Below, one piece after another: positions 21,593-31,561 of a stretch of DNA of 64,000 nucleotides (within the stretch, counting starts at the first letter, position 1; the number at the start of each line of letters is the position of its first letter). A program made the translations under genes and the position numbers. The stretch lies in contig NW_021167088.1 of the NCBI RefSeq assembly GCF_003711515.1, forward strand, positions 1,533,237 through 1,597,236, given 5' to 3'. A model generated the notes under the pieces. It saw only the letters and a list, made by a program, of their open reading frames with translations, ran no database searches and was not told the origin of the DNA. Source of the stretch: Sodiomyces alkalinus F11 (taxonomy: Eukaryota > Ascomycota > Sordariomycetes > Glomerellales > Plectosphaerellaceae).

Positions 21593-22909
21593 ATGATTCC
21601 CCTCTCACGCCCCATCCAGCCACTACATCTCTATCGACATCTCCTCCGCGAAGCTTCCTATTTCCCCCAGATCTGCCGACCCTATCTCGTCGCCCGCATA
21701 CGAGAACGCTTTCGTGCCACGCGAGACAAACTTAGCAAAGTCGAGGCCCTCGGCCGAAGAAGAAAGGACAACTCGGAATCTCTCCAGGAACTTACACGCA
21801 AATCCAACCACATCTCAAGCAGGGCAATATGGCAAGGCAATCGCCACCTCAAGGGTCTCCGTGCCAGCAACCTGGGTGACGTCGCCCGGCTGCGACGCAC
21901 CCTCCGCCACGCCTTTGGCCGCCTAGGCAAACGTCGTCGGGAACTGCTCGCCACGTTCGTCCAGCATGATGCCCCCGCTGATTCAACCGCTCTCGAAGCC
22001 CGATTGGATGAGCTTGACGGTCTTGTCGAAGGGAAAGGCAAGGGGAAAGGAGAGGGAGGGGATGCCAAATCGAAGCCCCTGGGACCCGGTACGGACGAAA
22101 AGGGTCGCCCGTTGCCTCCTCGCCTCCAAGACAAATGGGACACCCCTAAACTCCTCGCCTATGTCAAATCTCAGATCCGACACCACGACGTTGCCTCGCC
22201 TGCCGCTTGGTCTCGATCTCACTTCACCAACTCCAATCCCGCCACCGGAACCAACGAGGAGAACATCTGGGGGAAGCCTCTGCCCATGAAGAGACGCCGC
22301 CTCCGGATAGAAAACTGGTGGAAAAACGCGGCGAACAAGATCATGCCCCCCGTGAGCAAGACCGAGTGGGAGACCCTGGCAGCCGCCAGTCGCGGAGACC
22401 TCCCGTCCGACCAGTGGAGGGTCCGGCCGCGTCGACCCGTGGCCCAACAATCGCAACCACTCGCTGCTGGAGGAGGCGAAACGGAAACAACACGCCAAGG
22501 AGAAAAAGAACACACAGCCCGGGACTGGGCGGCCTACGCCACGACGCCGGTATGGCTCCTCGAGAGGCCCAAAAAGAAGTCCTACTGGCGCCTCACCCTG
22601 GAAAAGGATGACGGTCCCTGGTCGCAGCAAGAGAACCAACGCTCCCGACCGCCGACGGGTCGCAATATGCGCCGCGAATACGTGCACCTCTGGCAATCGA
22701 CCGCCTTTGTGGAACAGAACCCGGCCACCCAGGCCAAGAAATTCCACTGGGGCAATCCGACCCGCGTCTTCCCTGCCCCGTCGAGCCGATCTTGGTTCTT
22801 CGAGACGAGCGAGGAGAGTGTTGTGCAGGCGCCAGCGCGTCCCGGCCGCGACAGGGCGAGAAAGTCTCAGAATCCGAAACAACAAGATCCGCCCACGACG
22901 CCTGTCTAG
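21593..22909 (+). CDS. LYR-motif (Complex1_LYR-like) protein, probably mitochondrial
   Basis: Single exon, 438 residues. The ATG at 21593 has a good context (TCACCATG). The N-terminus contains LHLYRHLLREASYFPQ, a textbook LYR tripeptide followed by the conserved aromatic. Next comes VARIRERFRATRD, matching the helical LYR family whose members bind acyl-carrier protein and assist assembly of mitochondrial complexes or Fe-S cluster delivery. Residues 1-125 are strongly basic and helical. The rest is a fungal extension with a Lys/Gly insert (about 145-160), a Trp-rich region (WGKPLP, IENWWKNAANKIMP), and a Pro/Gln-rich tail, longer than typical 80-150-residue LYRMs. The specific client complex cannot be told from sequence. 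It converges on the GNAT gene with only 61 bases between stops. Confidence 0.75.
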   Translation: MIPLSRPIQPLHLYRHLLREASYFPQICRPYLVARIRERFRATRDKLSKVEALGRRRKDNSESLQELTRKSNHISSRAIWQGNRHLKGLRASNLGDVARLRRTLRHAFGRLGKRRRELLATFVQHDAPADSTALEARLDELDGLVEGKGKGKGEGGDAKSKPLGPGTDEKGRPLPPRLQDKWDTPKLLAYVKSQIRHHDVASPAAWSRSHFTNSNPATGTNEENIWGKPLPMKRRRLRIENWWKNAANKIMPPVSKTEWETLAAASRGDLPSDQWRVRPRRPVAQQSQPLAAGGGETETTRQGEKEHTARDWAAYATTPVWLLERPKKKSYWRLTLEKDDGPWSQQENQRSRPPTGRNMRREYVHLWQSTAFVEQNPATQAKKFHWGNPTRVFPAPSSRSWFFETSEESVVQAPARPGRDRARKSQNPKQQDPPTTPV

Positions 22910-22970
22910 AATATAGTATTCAGTACGCATGAACACCGCTCGAATTTTCGACTTTCTTTTTTCGCCTTGC

Positions 22971-23586
22971 CTACTCCAACCCCGCCAACCGCGGCAATGC
23001 GTCGCCATCAACCCGCATCCCGACCCAATCGTCCATCGACTTGGCACCGATACTCCCGTAAAACCGGATGCTGGGCTCGTTCCACTTCAACACAACCCAC
23101 TCGAGCCTGCCCCCGCCCGACGTTACCGTCTCCTTGGCCAACTCGGACAGCAAACGCTTGCCGTAGCCCTTCTTGCGCTCGGAGGGCCGCACGAACAGGT
23201 CCTCGAGATAGATGCCGTGCCGGGCCCGCCAGGTGCTGTAGTTGTAAAAATACAGCGCCATGCCGGCCGGGGCGCCCGTTTCGTTGAAGAGGAGCAGGCA
23301 GCGCGCGGGCCGTGTCGGGGTCGTCGCGTCCGCGCCGCCGGGGGTGGAGAAGTCGGAGCCGTCCGGGACGAAGGCTATCGTTTGGGCGAGGGACGCCTCG
23401 GTTGCTTCGACGCTTGAGAGCTCCTTCTCGTACTCGGCGAGCTCTTTGATCAGAGACAGGATGGTGGGGACGTCTATACCGCGGTCGGCCGTGGATTCAA
23501 GCTGTCAGCACGGTCCCCAGTGATAAGGAAGTGGTCTTTGTACCCTCACGCCGTGCGTGGCGGACTGTACAGGGAGCTGTCGGCAT
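22971..23586 (-). CDS. GNAT N-acetyltransferase, spermidine/spermine-type
   Basis: Acetyl-CoA-dependent N-acetyltransferase resembling diamine (SAT1-type) acetyltransferases. Exons are 23586-23550 and 23473-22971 (179 residues), with a 76-nt intron (GTGAGG...ATAG, branch CTGAC). The acceptor at 23474 was chosen because upstream AGs put stop codons in frame. The coding sequence has LIKELAEYEKELSSVEATE near the N-terminus and GIYLEDLFVRPSERKKGYGK with the R-x-x-G-x-G acetyl-CoA loop (about residues 110-118). KWNEPSIRFYGSIGA near the C-terminus matches the SAT-family substrate/CoA block. Likely cytosolic. Substrates could be polyamines or thialysine-like amines; the sequence does not decide. Confidence 0.85.
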
Positions 23587-24471
23587 GGTGGTGCTCGAGT
23601 CTTTGGAACAGTATACGGTGCGGTGAACGGTGGATGGTGGATCGTACGGGGGAGGAAGAAGACGAGAGACGGTCGAGCTTACTTATACACCAGCTCGATG
23701 CAACTGCAACGATCACGACTCCAAAAGGCGGGGCCCATCTTGTCGCCTTGTCAACACAAAAGGGCGCACGATGCGGGTTCAATGGGTGGGGCAAGGGGTC
23801 TAGGGGCTGTGGCACGGCATTTGGGGGCCTTCGAGGCCTCGGCAACGTCCTTTGGAGGAATCCACTCCCACCGGTCGGTTCTATTCGCGTTCGCATTTGC
23901 TTCGCCAGACTCGAACAACATCTCCAATCTACGAACAATCCAGGGCTTGGATTAATGTCGGATTTTTCGCCTACTTGGACGCTCCATACACGAATCACAG
24001 CCCTCTGACTCGTAGGCCGACGAATCGCGAATAACAATCGAATGGCCTTGGCGGTGTTAGGCAGCTATCTATCGTCTGGGGCTGCTCGTGGATCCTGGTT
24101 GTCCCCACCGGAACGACTCATCTTGGACTTGTTCTCGAAGAGCCGTGAATGAGTCAACTGTTAGTCGACTTGACCTCGACAACCCATACAATTATCAAGG
24201 GCCAAGGGTTTCAACCGCCATTGTTCTTCGCCGTGATTATGTCTCTCTGGCTACATGTTCTGACCTCTGGCCCTCGCCATTCACCATGAAGACACAAGTC
24301 GGCGCTCCGTGTTCAACTTGACGATATGTGCTTGTGACAGCCTACTCGTGGGCAGTTTATAATACTCCGAACTGCCTGTACCTTGACCGAAAGATGCGAA
24401 ACAACCGCAAGGATATTCCCGTCGCAAGAGAGAAAGACAGAGTATCTCCACCCCAAACAAAAACCAAAACC
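23587..24471. other. Intergenic, GNAT and acyltransferase 5' flanks
   Basis: Divergent region with no supportable gene. A TATAAT element precedes the acyltransferase. Confidence 0.5.
24358..24363 (+). promoter_or_regulatory. TATA-like element of the acyltransferase gene
   Basis: TATAAT about 114 bases before the ATG at 24472, within the sequence CAGTTTATAATACTCC. Position is plausible for a fungal core promoter. Confidence 0.35.
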
Positions 24472-25938
24472 ATGGACTTCCGACTACCAGCCTGGAGCCA
24501 GGCAGCCCCGCCCTCCTCTCTATCTGCCGTTCTCTGTTTCCCCTATCACGAAACGGGTTGGCAGGGTAAAGCCAGGACAATCCAGCATATTCAGAGCGCC
24601 ATCCGTCGGCTCGAGACAAAGCAGCCGCTCCTCACCTGCAGAGTCTTTCGCGATGCGAGAATGGGCGGAACCGAGACACGCATTCGCTTCCTCCAAGACC
24701 ACACCATACCTTTCAGCGAGCTCAAGGTCGAACACTTGGGACCGTACGTCCCGAGATGCTACAGGCTCCTACAAGCGCGCGGGTTCCCACAGCGCTTGTT
24801 CGTCAACGACCGCGTCATGGCTGAGCAAGAAACCAGAACCGAGGAGGACGGGTGGTCGAATGTCTTGCGCATCGAGTACACCTTCGTCGAGGGAGGGTTC
24901 CTGCTCTGGATCCATCTCCACCGGACGGTGGCGGACGAGGACTGTCTTGGCCGTGTGATCAACTGGCTTGCCGCCGAAACCCAACCGAGAGAGTTAGAGG
25001 CCGACCCAGGGATGGCCGTCAACTTTCTCTACCCGCCCCTTACTACCGAGCGCAATGCCACCAGCATCACCGCCCGAGGAATGTCGGCGGCACATGATCT
25101 CTATCCATGCCCCGAATATTCCCTCCAGGTACTCCCCAGCCCCGATATCGCCGGCATCTCTACCCCATACAATGGCACGACCTTCGACGCCGAGCCTTGC
25201 GTAGGCGTCATCTTCGTCTTCGAGACCGAAAAACTGAGAACACTCTCGACCCTCATCGGCAGACAGGTCAGCCCCACCGCGACGCACATCCCGCTCTACA
25301 CATTCCTCGCCGCCACAGCCTGGGCGCACATCACCCGGGCCCGCTTCGCCCAGGAGCTTGGCGACGGGCCCATCCCGCCCTGGTCCCGCGCGGCCACCAT
25401 CGCGACGCCTGTCTGCTGGAGGTACCGCGTCCTCGACCCCGACGCCGGGGACGTCCACTTTGGGAATACGCTCGCTTGGCCCATCGCGACGCTCCCTGCC
25501 GAGATGGTCCTTGGGTTTGACGATCCGAGTCGGGGACAGGTTCCACATGTCGTGCAGTTGATGAAGGCTATCAGTACCTCGGTCCGCTCTGTGGATGAGA
25601 ACTTTGTTGAATCGAGAACCAAGTTTCTTGAGAAGGCGGTTGAGGGGGGTAGAGGTATCGGGTTGACTGTCTTCCCCGACTGCGCGACGGATTTGGTGTT
25701 TGGTTCGTGGCGGTTCGTGGGCGCCGAGGCCAAGTGGGATATTCCGGGGGTGCCGGTATCCAGGGCGGAGAGGGTCCGGAGGGTTGGGCCTCGGTTCATG
25801 GCTGGGGAGGCGCTGATTCTCCCCGAGAGGGAAGGGGCCGGGGAGTTGGAGCTGCTTGTCAGTCTGCCCAGGGGCTCGATGCAGAGGTTGATGATGGATA
25901 GGAGCTGGATGGGGGCTGTTTGCCGGGTTGTCGAGTGA
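24472..25938 (+). CDS. BAHD-like acyltransferase (Transferase family) with altered active site
   Basis: Acyl-CoA-dependent acyltransferase fold, like trichothecene 3-O-acetyltransferase relatives, normally transferring acyl groups to hydroxyls of secondary metabolites. Single exon, 488 residues. The ATG at 24472 sits in AAAACCATGG, and the upstream open frame is not protein-like. The N-terminal half has the usual SAVLCFPYHETGWQGKARTIQHI and LLTCRVF layout. At the active site, the canonical HHxxxDG reads H150-R151-T-V-A-D155-E, so the catalytic second His is Arg. The C-terminal FGSW...KWDIPG segment replaces the structural DFGWG motif, followed by RRVGPRFMAGEALILP as in family members. It therefore keeps the fold but may be inactive or have changed chemistry. 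It is a candidate member of a secondary-metabolism group with the methyltransferases to the right. Confidence 0.8.
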   Translation: MDFRLPAWSQAAPPSSLSAVLCFPYHETGWQGKARTIQHIQSAIRRLETKQPLLTCRVFRDARMGGTETRIRFLQDHTIPFSELKVEHLGPYVPRCYRLLQARGFPQRLFVNDRVMAEQETRTEEDGWSNVLRIEYTFVEGGFLLWIHLHRTVADEDCLGRVINWLAAETQPRELEADPGMAVNFLYPPLTTERNATSITARGMSAAHDLYPCPEYSLQVLPSPDIAGISTPYNGTTFDAEPCVGVIFVFETEKLRTLSTLIGRQVSPTATHIPLYTFLAATAWAHITRARFAQELGDGPIPPWSRAATIATPVCWRYRVLDPDAGDVHFGNTLAWPIATLPAEMVLGFDDPSRGQVPHVVQLMKAISTSVRSVDENFVESRTKFLEKAVEGGRGIGLTVFPDCATDLVFGSWRFVGAEAKWDIPGVPVSRAERVRRVGPRFMAGEALILPEREGAGELELLVSLPRGSMQRLMMDRSWMGAVCRVVE

Positions 25939-26829
25939 TATACTTGGAGTGAAGTGTTGGATGGCTCTTGGACAGTTAGACTTGGCGGACCGGCGACGGG
26001 CGACCTCTCAGTAAGACCTCTAGGTCAGGGGTGATATTAATGTTTTTTTGTACAACCCAGGCTTCTGCACAGCCACTGACCACTGTGTTGGATAGCTGAG
26101 ACTTGGTTTCTTGCCCCTGTGAACTATTTGGAAGAAAAGAAAAGGAAAACTGCCCCGCTCTCTCGTTCGCCGTCCTGGCCTCGGGTTCCAGCAGTCCGGG
26201 GACACGGCCGACTTCACGGACAACATTGCCGCCATGAACCGGGGCGGGTCGACAAGGCACCGCAACGTGGACGACAGCGGGAACTCGTGAAATCTGAGGA
26301 GTTCGTGGTCCAACTCGGATTTCTTGAGTACGGATGTTAAGCTGGTTAAGGGGCCGAGGCTGGCTTCGGGGAAGATTCAGGCGAGTGACTTTTTGAGGCC
26401 GGCGAATGGGCATGATCTCGGGGCCACGACGGACTGGTGTTAGGTATTGATTCTGTGGATCTGTTGAGACACTTTGACAGATGGGCAATGCAAATGAGGA
26501 TGGAAGTGGCATGAGCGTTTGATACCAGGTGCTGTGTATTCCCTGGGCTGTCTGCAGATGACCCCTTTTGCCGGTGCCAGGGGCTAGAGCGGACGACGAC
26601 AGACAACTGAGCTCCGGAAGCAAATGAAAAGAAAGATGCGTATATATACCAACATGAGACAGCGAGCCAGCTCTTCCTTCTCTGGCTTTCGTACAGATGC
26701 TCTGGTGTAGACAATGTTATGACCAGTGCACCCTCGCTTGCAAAATAGAAAATGACCACCCCTTTCCGCTTGTCGGCGATTTTACTACATACCTATGCTC
26801 AAAGAGAGATGGCTTCAATGTTCAGGTCG
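25939..26829. other. Intergenic with possible coding relic
   Basis: No intact gene. One frame (26174-26443) looks coding in composition but is interrupted; see separate entry. The remainder is the 3' flank of the acyltransferase and of the LaeA-like gene. Confidence 0.45.
26174..26443 (+). pseudogene. Possible degraded exon, unidentified
   Basis: A single frame runs from about 26023 to 26443, broken by one TGA at 26288 and ended by TAG at 26441. It encodes hydrophilic, protein-like sequence (GFQQSGDTADFTDNIAAMN before the stop; GKIQASDFLRPANGHDLG after). GC-rich codon use resembles neighbouring exons. I do not recognise a family. It could be the remnant of a cluster gene, or chance. Confidence 0.2.
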
Positions 26830-28302
26830 TCAGGCGGCAGCGGAACCTTTTGGCTTTCTCCCATATACAACATAACTAGACGACACGGTTAGCGATCAAG
26901 TTGGCGACCACACGTCAAAACGGGCACAGCGCATTCCCAACTCACAATGGCACCCAGCTATGCATATGCCGATTCAAGACCTCACCCCGCGCCTTGGCCA
27001 GCAAAACCTGAAAGTAGGTAGGATCCCCGCCCAGGATCTGCTCGTACCCCCTGGCGAAGACGTTGGCGATGGTGTCCCGAAAGTGGCTCAGCTCCAGCGC
27101 GCCGATGCGCTTCTGGTAGGGGTCGCGCGGCCACGGGTTGGTGGGGATCTTGAGGACGCGCTCCACGACGTCCTCGTAGCCGGCGTCTTCGAGGTACTGC
27201 TTCCAGCGGAGGGGTTCGAGCCCGGAGACGCCGGCGCGGGTGGACATTTCGAAGAAGATGCGGCCCATCTCCATGTAGGCCGAGTCGTGCGGGAGGGTGC
27301 TGTCGTCGGAGCGGAAGTCGGGCACGGAGCCGGCGAGCTGGAGGTAGGCGCCGGGCTTGAGGCGGGAATAGGCCTGGTGGATGAGGCGGGGCCAGTCGCG
27401 GATGGCCATGATGAGTTCGCGGCCGTGGATGAAGTCGAAGCTGTTTTCGGGCCAGAGCCAGTCGTGTTCGATGTCGTCGAGCTGTTTGGTGGTGCGAGAT
27501 GGGTTAGTGGCGTGGCGTGGCGGTGGAACGGGGAACGGGAACGGGGAACGGGGAACGGGGAACGGGCAAGGGGGAGGCGAGAAACGTCGGCAAGATGCAT
27601 GTCGTTCATGTTTCCACGGGCGAATTACCTCAAAGGCGAGATTACTCGGAACCATGGACGGCTGAACGGGCGATGTGTCGACGCCGATGACTTGGGCGGA
27701 CGGGTACTTGTCGGCCATGTCCATAGCCCAGATGCCTGACCCGGTGCCAAGGTCGAGGATCTTATGGGGATTCGCGACTAGGGGGGCCAGGTGAAATTGC
27801 TCCTTCATGAGGAGGTAGAATTTGTAATGTTGCAAGTCATTCCGGTCCAGCTATGAGGTGTCAGTATTTCTTCTTCTTCGTTCTAAGGAGGGCCAACTAA
27901 GCTGACGACATCAGCATTTCAACTCACCTCCAGATCATCCGTGGGTAACCAAGGCTTGTGAATACCGTACGCGGCGTAGATCCTCCCATTGTCTTCGATG
28001 CCGCGCCGGATGTCCGAGGCGATGGAGGTCAGATAGCTCGTACTTGTCGATTCGGCATAGCCCTGGTCGTCGGTCCAGCTGTCGGCCTCTATGTTGCTGT
28101 TCGTCGTCGACGATGTGTCCGTTTCAATCACATTCTCTGTCGGGGGCGACGACTCGCTGGGAGACTGGGCGGGAGATTTCTTGGGCGAAGAGTGACTGTG
28201 TTTTGGGGAGGGGTTCTTGGGTGAAGAATGGGCGGCGTACTTGGGTAATGTGGGTGAGTCCTGAGATGAGGGAGGTGACTCGGGAGGGTTCTGCGATGCC
28301 AT
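26830..28302 (-). CDS. LaeA-like SAM-dependent methyltransferase
   Basis: Class I SAM methyltransferase of the fungal LaeA/UMTA group; relatives regulate or tailor secondary metabolism. Exons are 28302-27928, 27850-27629, 27481-26946 and 26875-26830 (392 residues). Introns are 77, 147 and 70 nt. Residues 1-80 are disordered, Pro/Ser/Lys-rich. Then come ENGRIYAAYG and DDLELDRNDLQHYKF, the family start, read across intron 1. Motif I is ILDLGTGSGIWAMDMA, followed by PSAQVIGVDTSP. Across intron 2 the sequence reads NLAFELDDIEHDWLW, then FDFIHGRELI. The last 46-nt exon is supported because it replaces an early stop by the family-typical FYVVYGRKP ending. Intron 2 contains a GGGGAAC-type tandem repeat. 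It is divergent from the O-methyltransferase. Confidence 0.9.
27525..27566. repeat. 7-bp tandem repeat (GGGGAAC) in an intron
   Basis: About six imperfect units of GGGGAAC on the + strand, within the second intron of the LaeA-like gene. Likely length-variable microsatellite. Confidence 0.85.
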
Positions 28303-29762
28303 GGATGAAGGGGCGAGTCAAGAGAATGCACGTCTACGGTCTGGTGTGAGTATGGGGATGGTGAATGCCCTGATGGTTATCGAGTCTGTCGACTTGTCGT
28401 AAGGATGTCTGGACGCAAGGCGGGCTTCAAAAAATGAAATAAAAATAAGAACAAATAACAAATAATAAGTATAGATACTCGATGGGCCTGCGCGGTAGAC
28501 GACAACGATGATGAGTGGTATATCGCTAAAAGTGTGGAGGACAGACCAGGCGGGAATGGTGTTGAATGGTATTGAATGACAAGATAAGTGGCCTAGACCG
28601 TAGATTCAAGGGGCTCCGGATCAAGTCAAAGAGGATGGATGGTGGGAGAAACGAATGTCCGGACGATGGTTCCCGAAGTACGCATTCGGAGTACATGTAC
28701 GTTGTATGTACTCGCGATTCGTATATGTACGTAATACCTAAGTTGGACGAATGAAAGCAAGGACTAAGTCAAGAGATCCACTCACATGGCAGAGACTCGA
28801 CAGGTACTTTGTACCAGTGACTTGCATGACCCTCAGTCAGTACTCGATCGCTATCAGTGGAGAGACAACAACCCACAAGTCTACGCTACGGTGTGGATGT
28901 AACTTTGATACGCCAGCTCGTACCACATCTTGTCACGGGGATGAAGGGGCCAAGCCATTAGATTACCTACTTCGTACGTTGTACATACACCAGATCGAGC
29001 CAGTACCATGGCGTAGGGTCAAGTCAACCTGGAGTGGTACGAAGAACGCAACGAAGAACGAAGAACGAAGTACCGAACGCAGTAAGGTACCTATGCAGGA
29101 CCCCTCGATCGGGACGGACAGTCACCGCTCAGTGTGTCCATGGAACGTGCAGGTACTTGGGTCTTGTCCGAACGCTTGTTTTGTTTTCCTCTCGGGACGA
29201 AAGTCAATTCCCCACCGTACGTTGTATGTAGGTATTTTCGGGTTGACGGATCTCAGGGCTCGACTCCCAAACCTACCTTAAGTAAGGTACCTTGGACAAA
29301 TACGTGCCGTGTTCCCCACCATGTCACCAGTACATGGTCCATGGTCTTTTCCGCGTTAATGACCGCAAATTATACCGTACACTACCAAGCGGCCTGTAGT
29401 GCCTAATGGAGCAGCCTGTAAGAAGCCACTCCGCCGTTCCTTCGCACGGTAGGTGGATACTCGTCCTTGGAAGGATATGCAACTAATCCCTTAGGCAGGG
29501 CACTAGAGCTGGTAACGGTCGATGCGCGGCGGTGTGTTCCCGGATGTCTCCGCTGGACCGCTCTGTAGCCCAGCTGCCCAGACAGCCCCAGACAGCCCCA
29601 GACAGTCCGGGGATCCCTGGGACCCTCCCCCCGAGGAGTCGAGGACTAAAGTCAGCGTTTCCTCATCTCATCCATGCAGCCATGCCCCCGATCTATCATC
29701 TGCCTTCCAACCTCCTCAGAAGAGCGTCACGTCAGTGAACTGCACGGCGAAACTTGTGGAAC
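28303..29762. other. GTAC-rich divergent intergenic region
   Basis: Separates the divergent LaeA-like and O-methyltransferase genes; no coding sequence is supported. Twenty GTAC tetramers lie between 28678 and 29385. They occur in varied contexts (AAGGTACCTT-like palindromes, TTGTACATAC, GTATGTAC). A 10-bp repeat (GACAGCCCCA, 2.5 copies) lies at 29577-29605. It is likely a shared regulatory region. Confidence 0.5.
28678..29385. repeat. Dense GTAC tetramer cluster
   Basis: I count 20 GTAC in about 708 bases, where roughly three are expected for uniform base usage. They are not arranged in a fixed-period tandem array. Confidence 0.8.
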
Positions 29763-31561
29763 ATGTCACTCCCCAGTAAGGAAGAAATCGACCAGCTCGT
29801 CACCAGCCTCAACCAGGCTGCCGGTGCCTACTCCGATGGCGCCGACCTCGATGGCTACCTGTCCCGCGTCCAGATCATTGCCAAGGCAAGAGAGCTCACC
29901 CGCGCCCTCATCACCCCGGACCAGATGCCCAACTATCATGGCCTCAATGTGAGTTCTTGCCCTACAATCTTTCCTTCCTCTTTGATGGTCTTTATGACTG
30001 TTACCCCCCTCTTCGGGCCTGATGCAGCCTGTCGTGTTGTAACCTCAATGTGCCACTCGCGGTTGGACGACTATGCTGTTCTGTCCCATGTCTTGACAAT
30101 ACTGATGCCCGCCTGTAGATCGCCGAACTGATCGCCATTCGCGCCTTCATGAGACTCAAAGTCCTCGATGCTATTCCCACCACCGGCTCAATATCCCTCG
30201 GTGATCTCTCAAAGGCTACTGGCGTTCAGGAGTCACTTTTGGGTGCGTAGATTCCCCCACTCTGTCAACACCCAGCACCCTCATGGCTCATGGCCCAACA
30301 CAACCACTGGTCTATAGAAGATGACGTGAGACTAACTTGCATATTATTTGGCCAGAACGTATGGGCCGTGTCCTTGGTTAGTAAATTACCCCCCCAGAGG
30401 GATCTTGCCTTCTCTTCATCTTTGACGAGCCCGATAAGCATGGCGGCAAGCATGAAACCACGATGGCTCTGAGCCCTGCTGAACCCCCCCCGCCCCCCCG
30501 TCCTCTTCCAGTGGCTGCCGGCTTTCTCGACCAGACCGAACCAGATGGCGGCGAGTACAAGCACACCAAATTCTCACTCGCCTACATCTTGGACAAACCC
30601 GCTCCGGGTCACTTGTTCCTAGCCATGTAAGGACGACGGCCAACTGGGTGGACCGTGACCGTGGACATTGACCTCTGCACATGGGCCGACGCAGACTGAC
30701 CAACCCGACGCAACAGGTACGACGAATGGTTCAAGCACATGCACGACTTCGACGACTACCTCATCGCCAAGGGGGAGTACAAGGAACCCGACGACCCCCT
30801 GCACAACCCCTACACGGCCTACTACAAGCAGGAGGGCACCCCCGTCTGGGCCATCATGATGCAGCACCCCGAGAGGCTCAAGACCTTCCAGACCGGCATG
30901 ACCGGCCTCGATGTCGCCATCCCCGTCGTCGGCCACTTCGATTTCAGCACCCTCGCCAACACCCCCGAAGAAAACGATCGGGGCGTGGTCGAACTGATCG
31001 ACGTCGGTGGGGGGGAGGGCGTGGTCCTGAATAAGATTCTCGATGCGCATCCCGAGCTTTCGCCTAAGAATTGCATGCTTCAGGAGAGGGGGGAGGCGAT
31101 CCGGCTTGCGAAGGACCACGGGACGCTTCCGCCGGAGGTTCGGCTTTTGGAGCATGATTTTATGACTCCACAGCCTGTGAAAGGTAGCCCTGTGCTTTTT
31201 CTTCTGTTTTCTTCGTAGAGAGACCTAACAATGTACAACAGGAGCCAAGGCCTATTTCATGCGCATGATCCTCCACGACTACGCCGACGACGTGGGCATC
31301 CAGATCCTCACCCAACTGGCGCAGTCCATGTCGCCGCAATCGAGGGTCCTCGTCTGCGAAATGGTCCTGTCGCCGCGCGTCGGGGAGGTCGATTTCGCTT
31401 CCGCCGTGCTCGACCAGGCCGTCATGACCATGGGTGGCAAAGAGCGGACGGAAGCCGGGTTCCGGAAGATGTTTGAGGCGGCGGGGCTGGAGCTCGTCGC
31501 CGTGTGGCGCGTGCCTGGCGTTCCTGGCGGGTGTGTCGAGGGGAGACTGAAGAGTGCATGA
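29763..31561 (+). CDS. Class I O-methyltransferase (COMT-type, PF00891-like)
   Basis: SAM-dependent methylation of a hydroxyl, typical of fungal polyketide/alkaloid tailoring. Exons are 29763-29948, 30119-30242, 30356-30376, 30512-30626, 30717-31183 and 31242-31561 (410 residues). Exon 3 is a 21-nt microexon, supported because it joins LLG-ERMGRVL-VAAGFLDQ in frame, the standard dimerisation-domain helix. The N-terminal winged-helix region is followed by the SAM site ELIDVGGGEG (about 240-250). FMRMILHDY near the catalytic position supplies the base His, and EMVLSP, VLDQAVMTMGGKERT and GLELVAVWRV complete the family pattern. Its divergent neighbour is the LaeA-like gene; the acyltransferase lies 3.8 kb to the left. 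The substrate cannot be inferred. Confidence 0.9.

Noticed and set aside
25976..26623. 215-codon minus-strand open frame between acyltransferase and LaeA-like gene
   Set aside because: Pro/Arg-rich sequence typical of an antisense frame; the + strand relic explains the GC-rich segment better.
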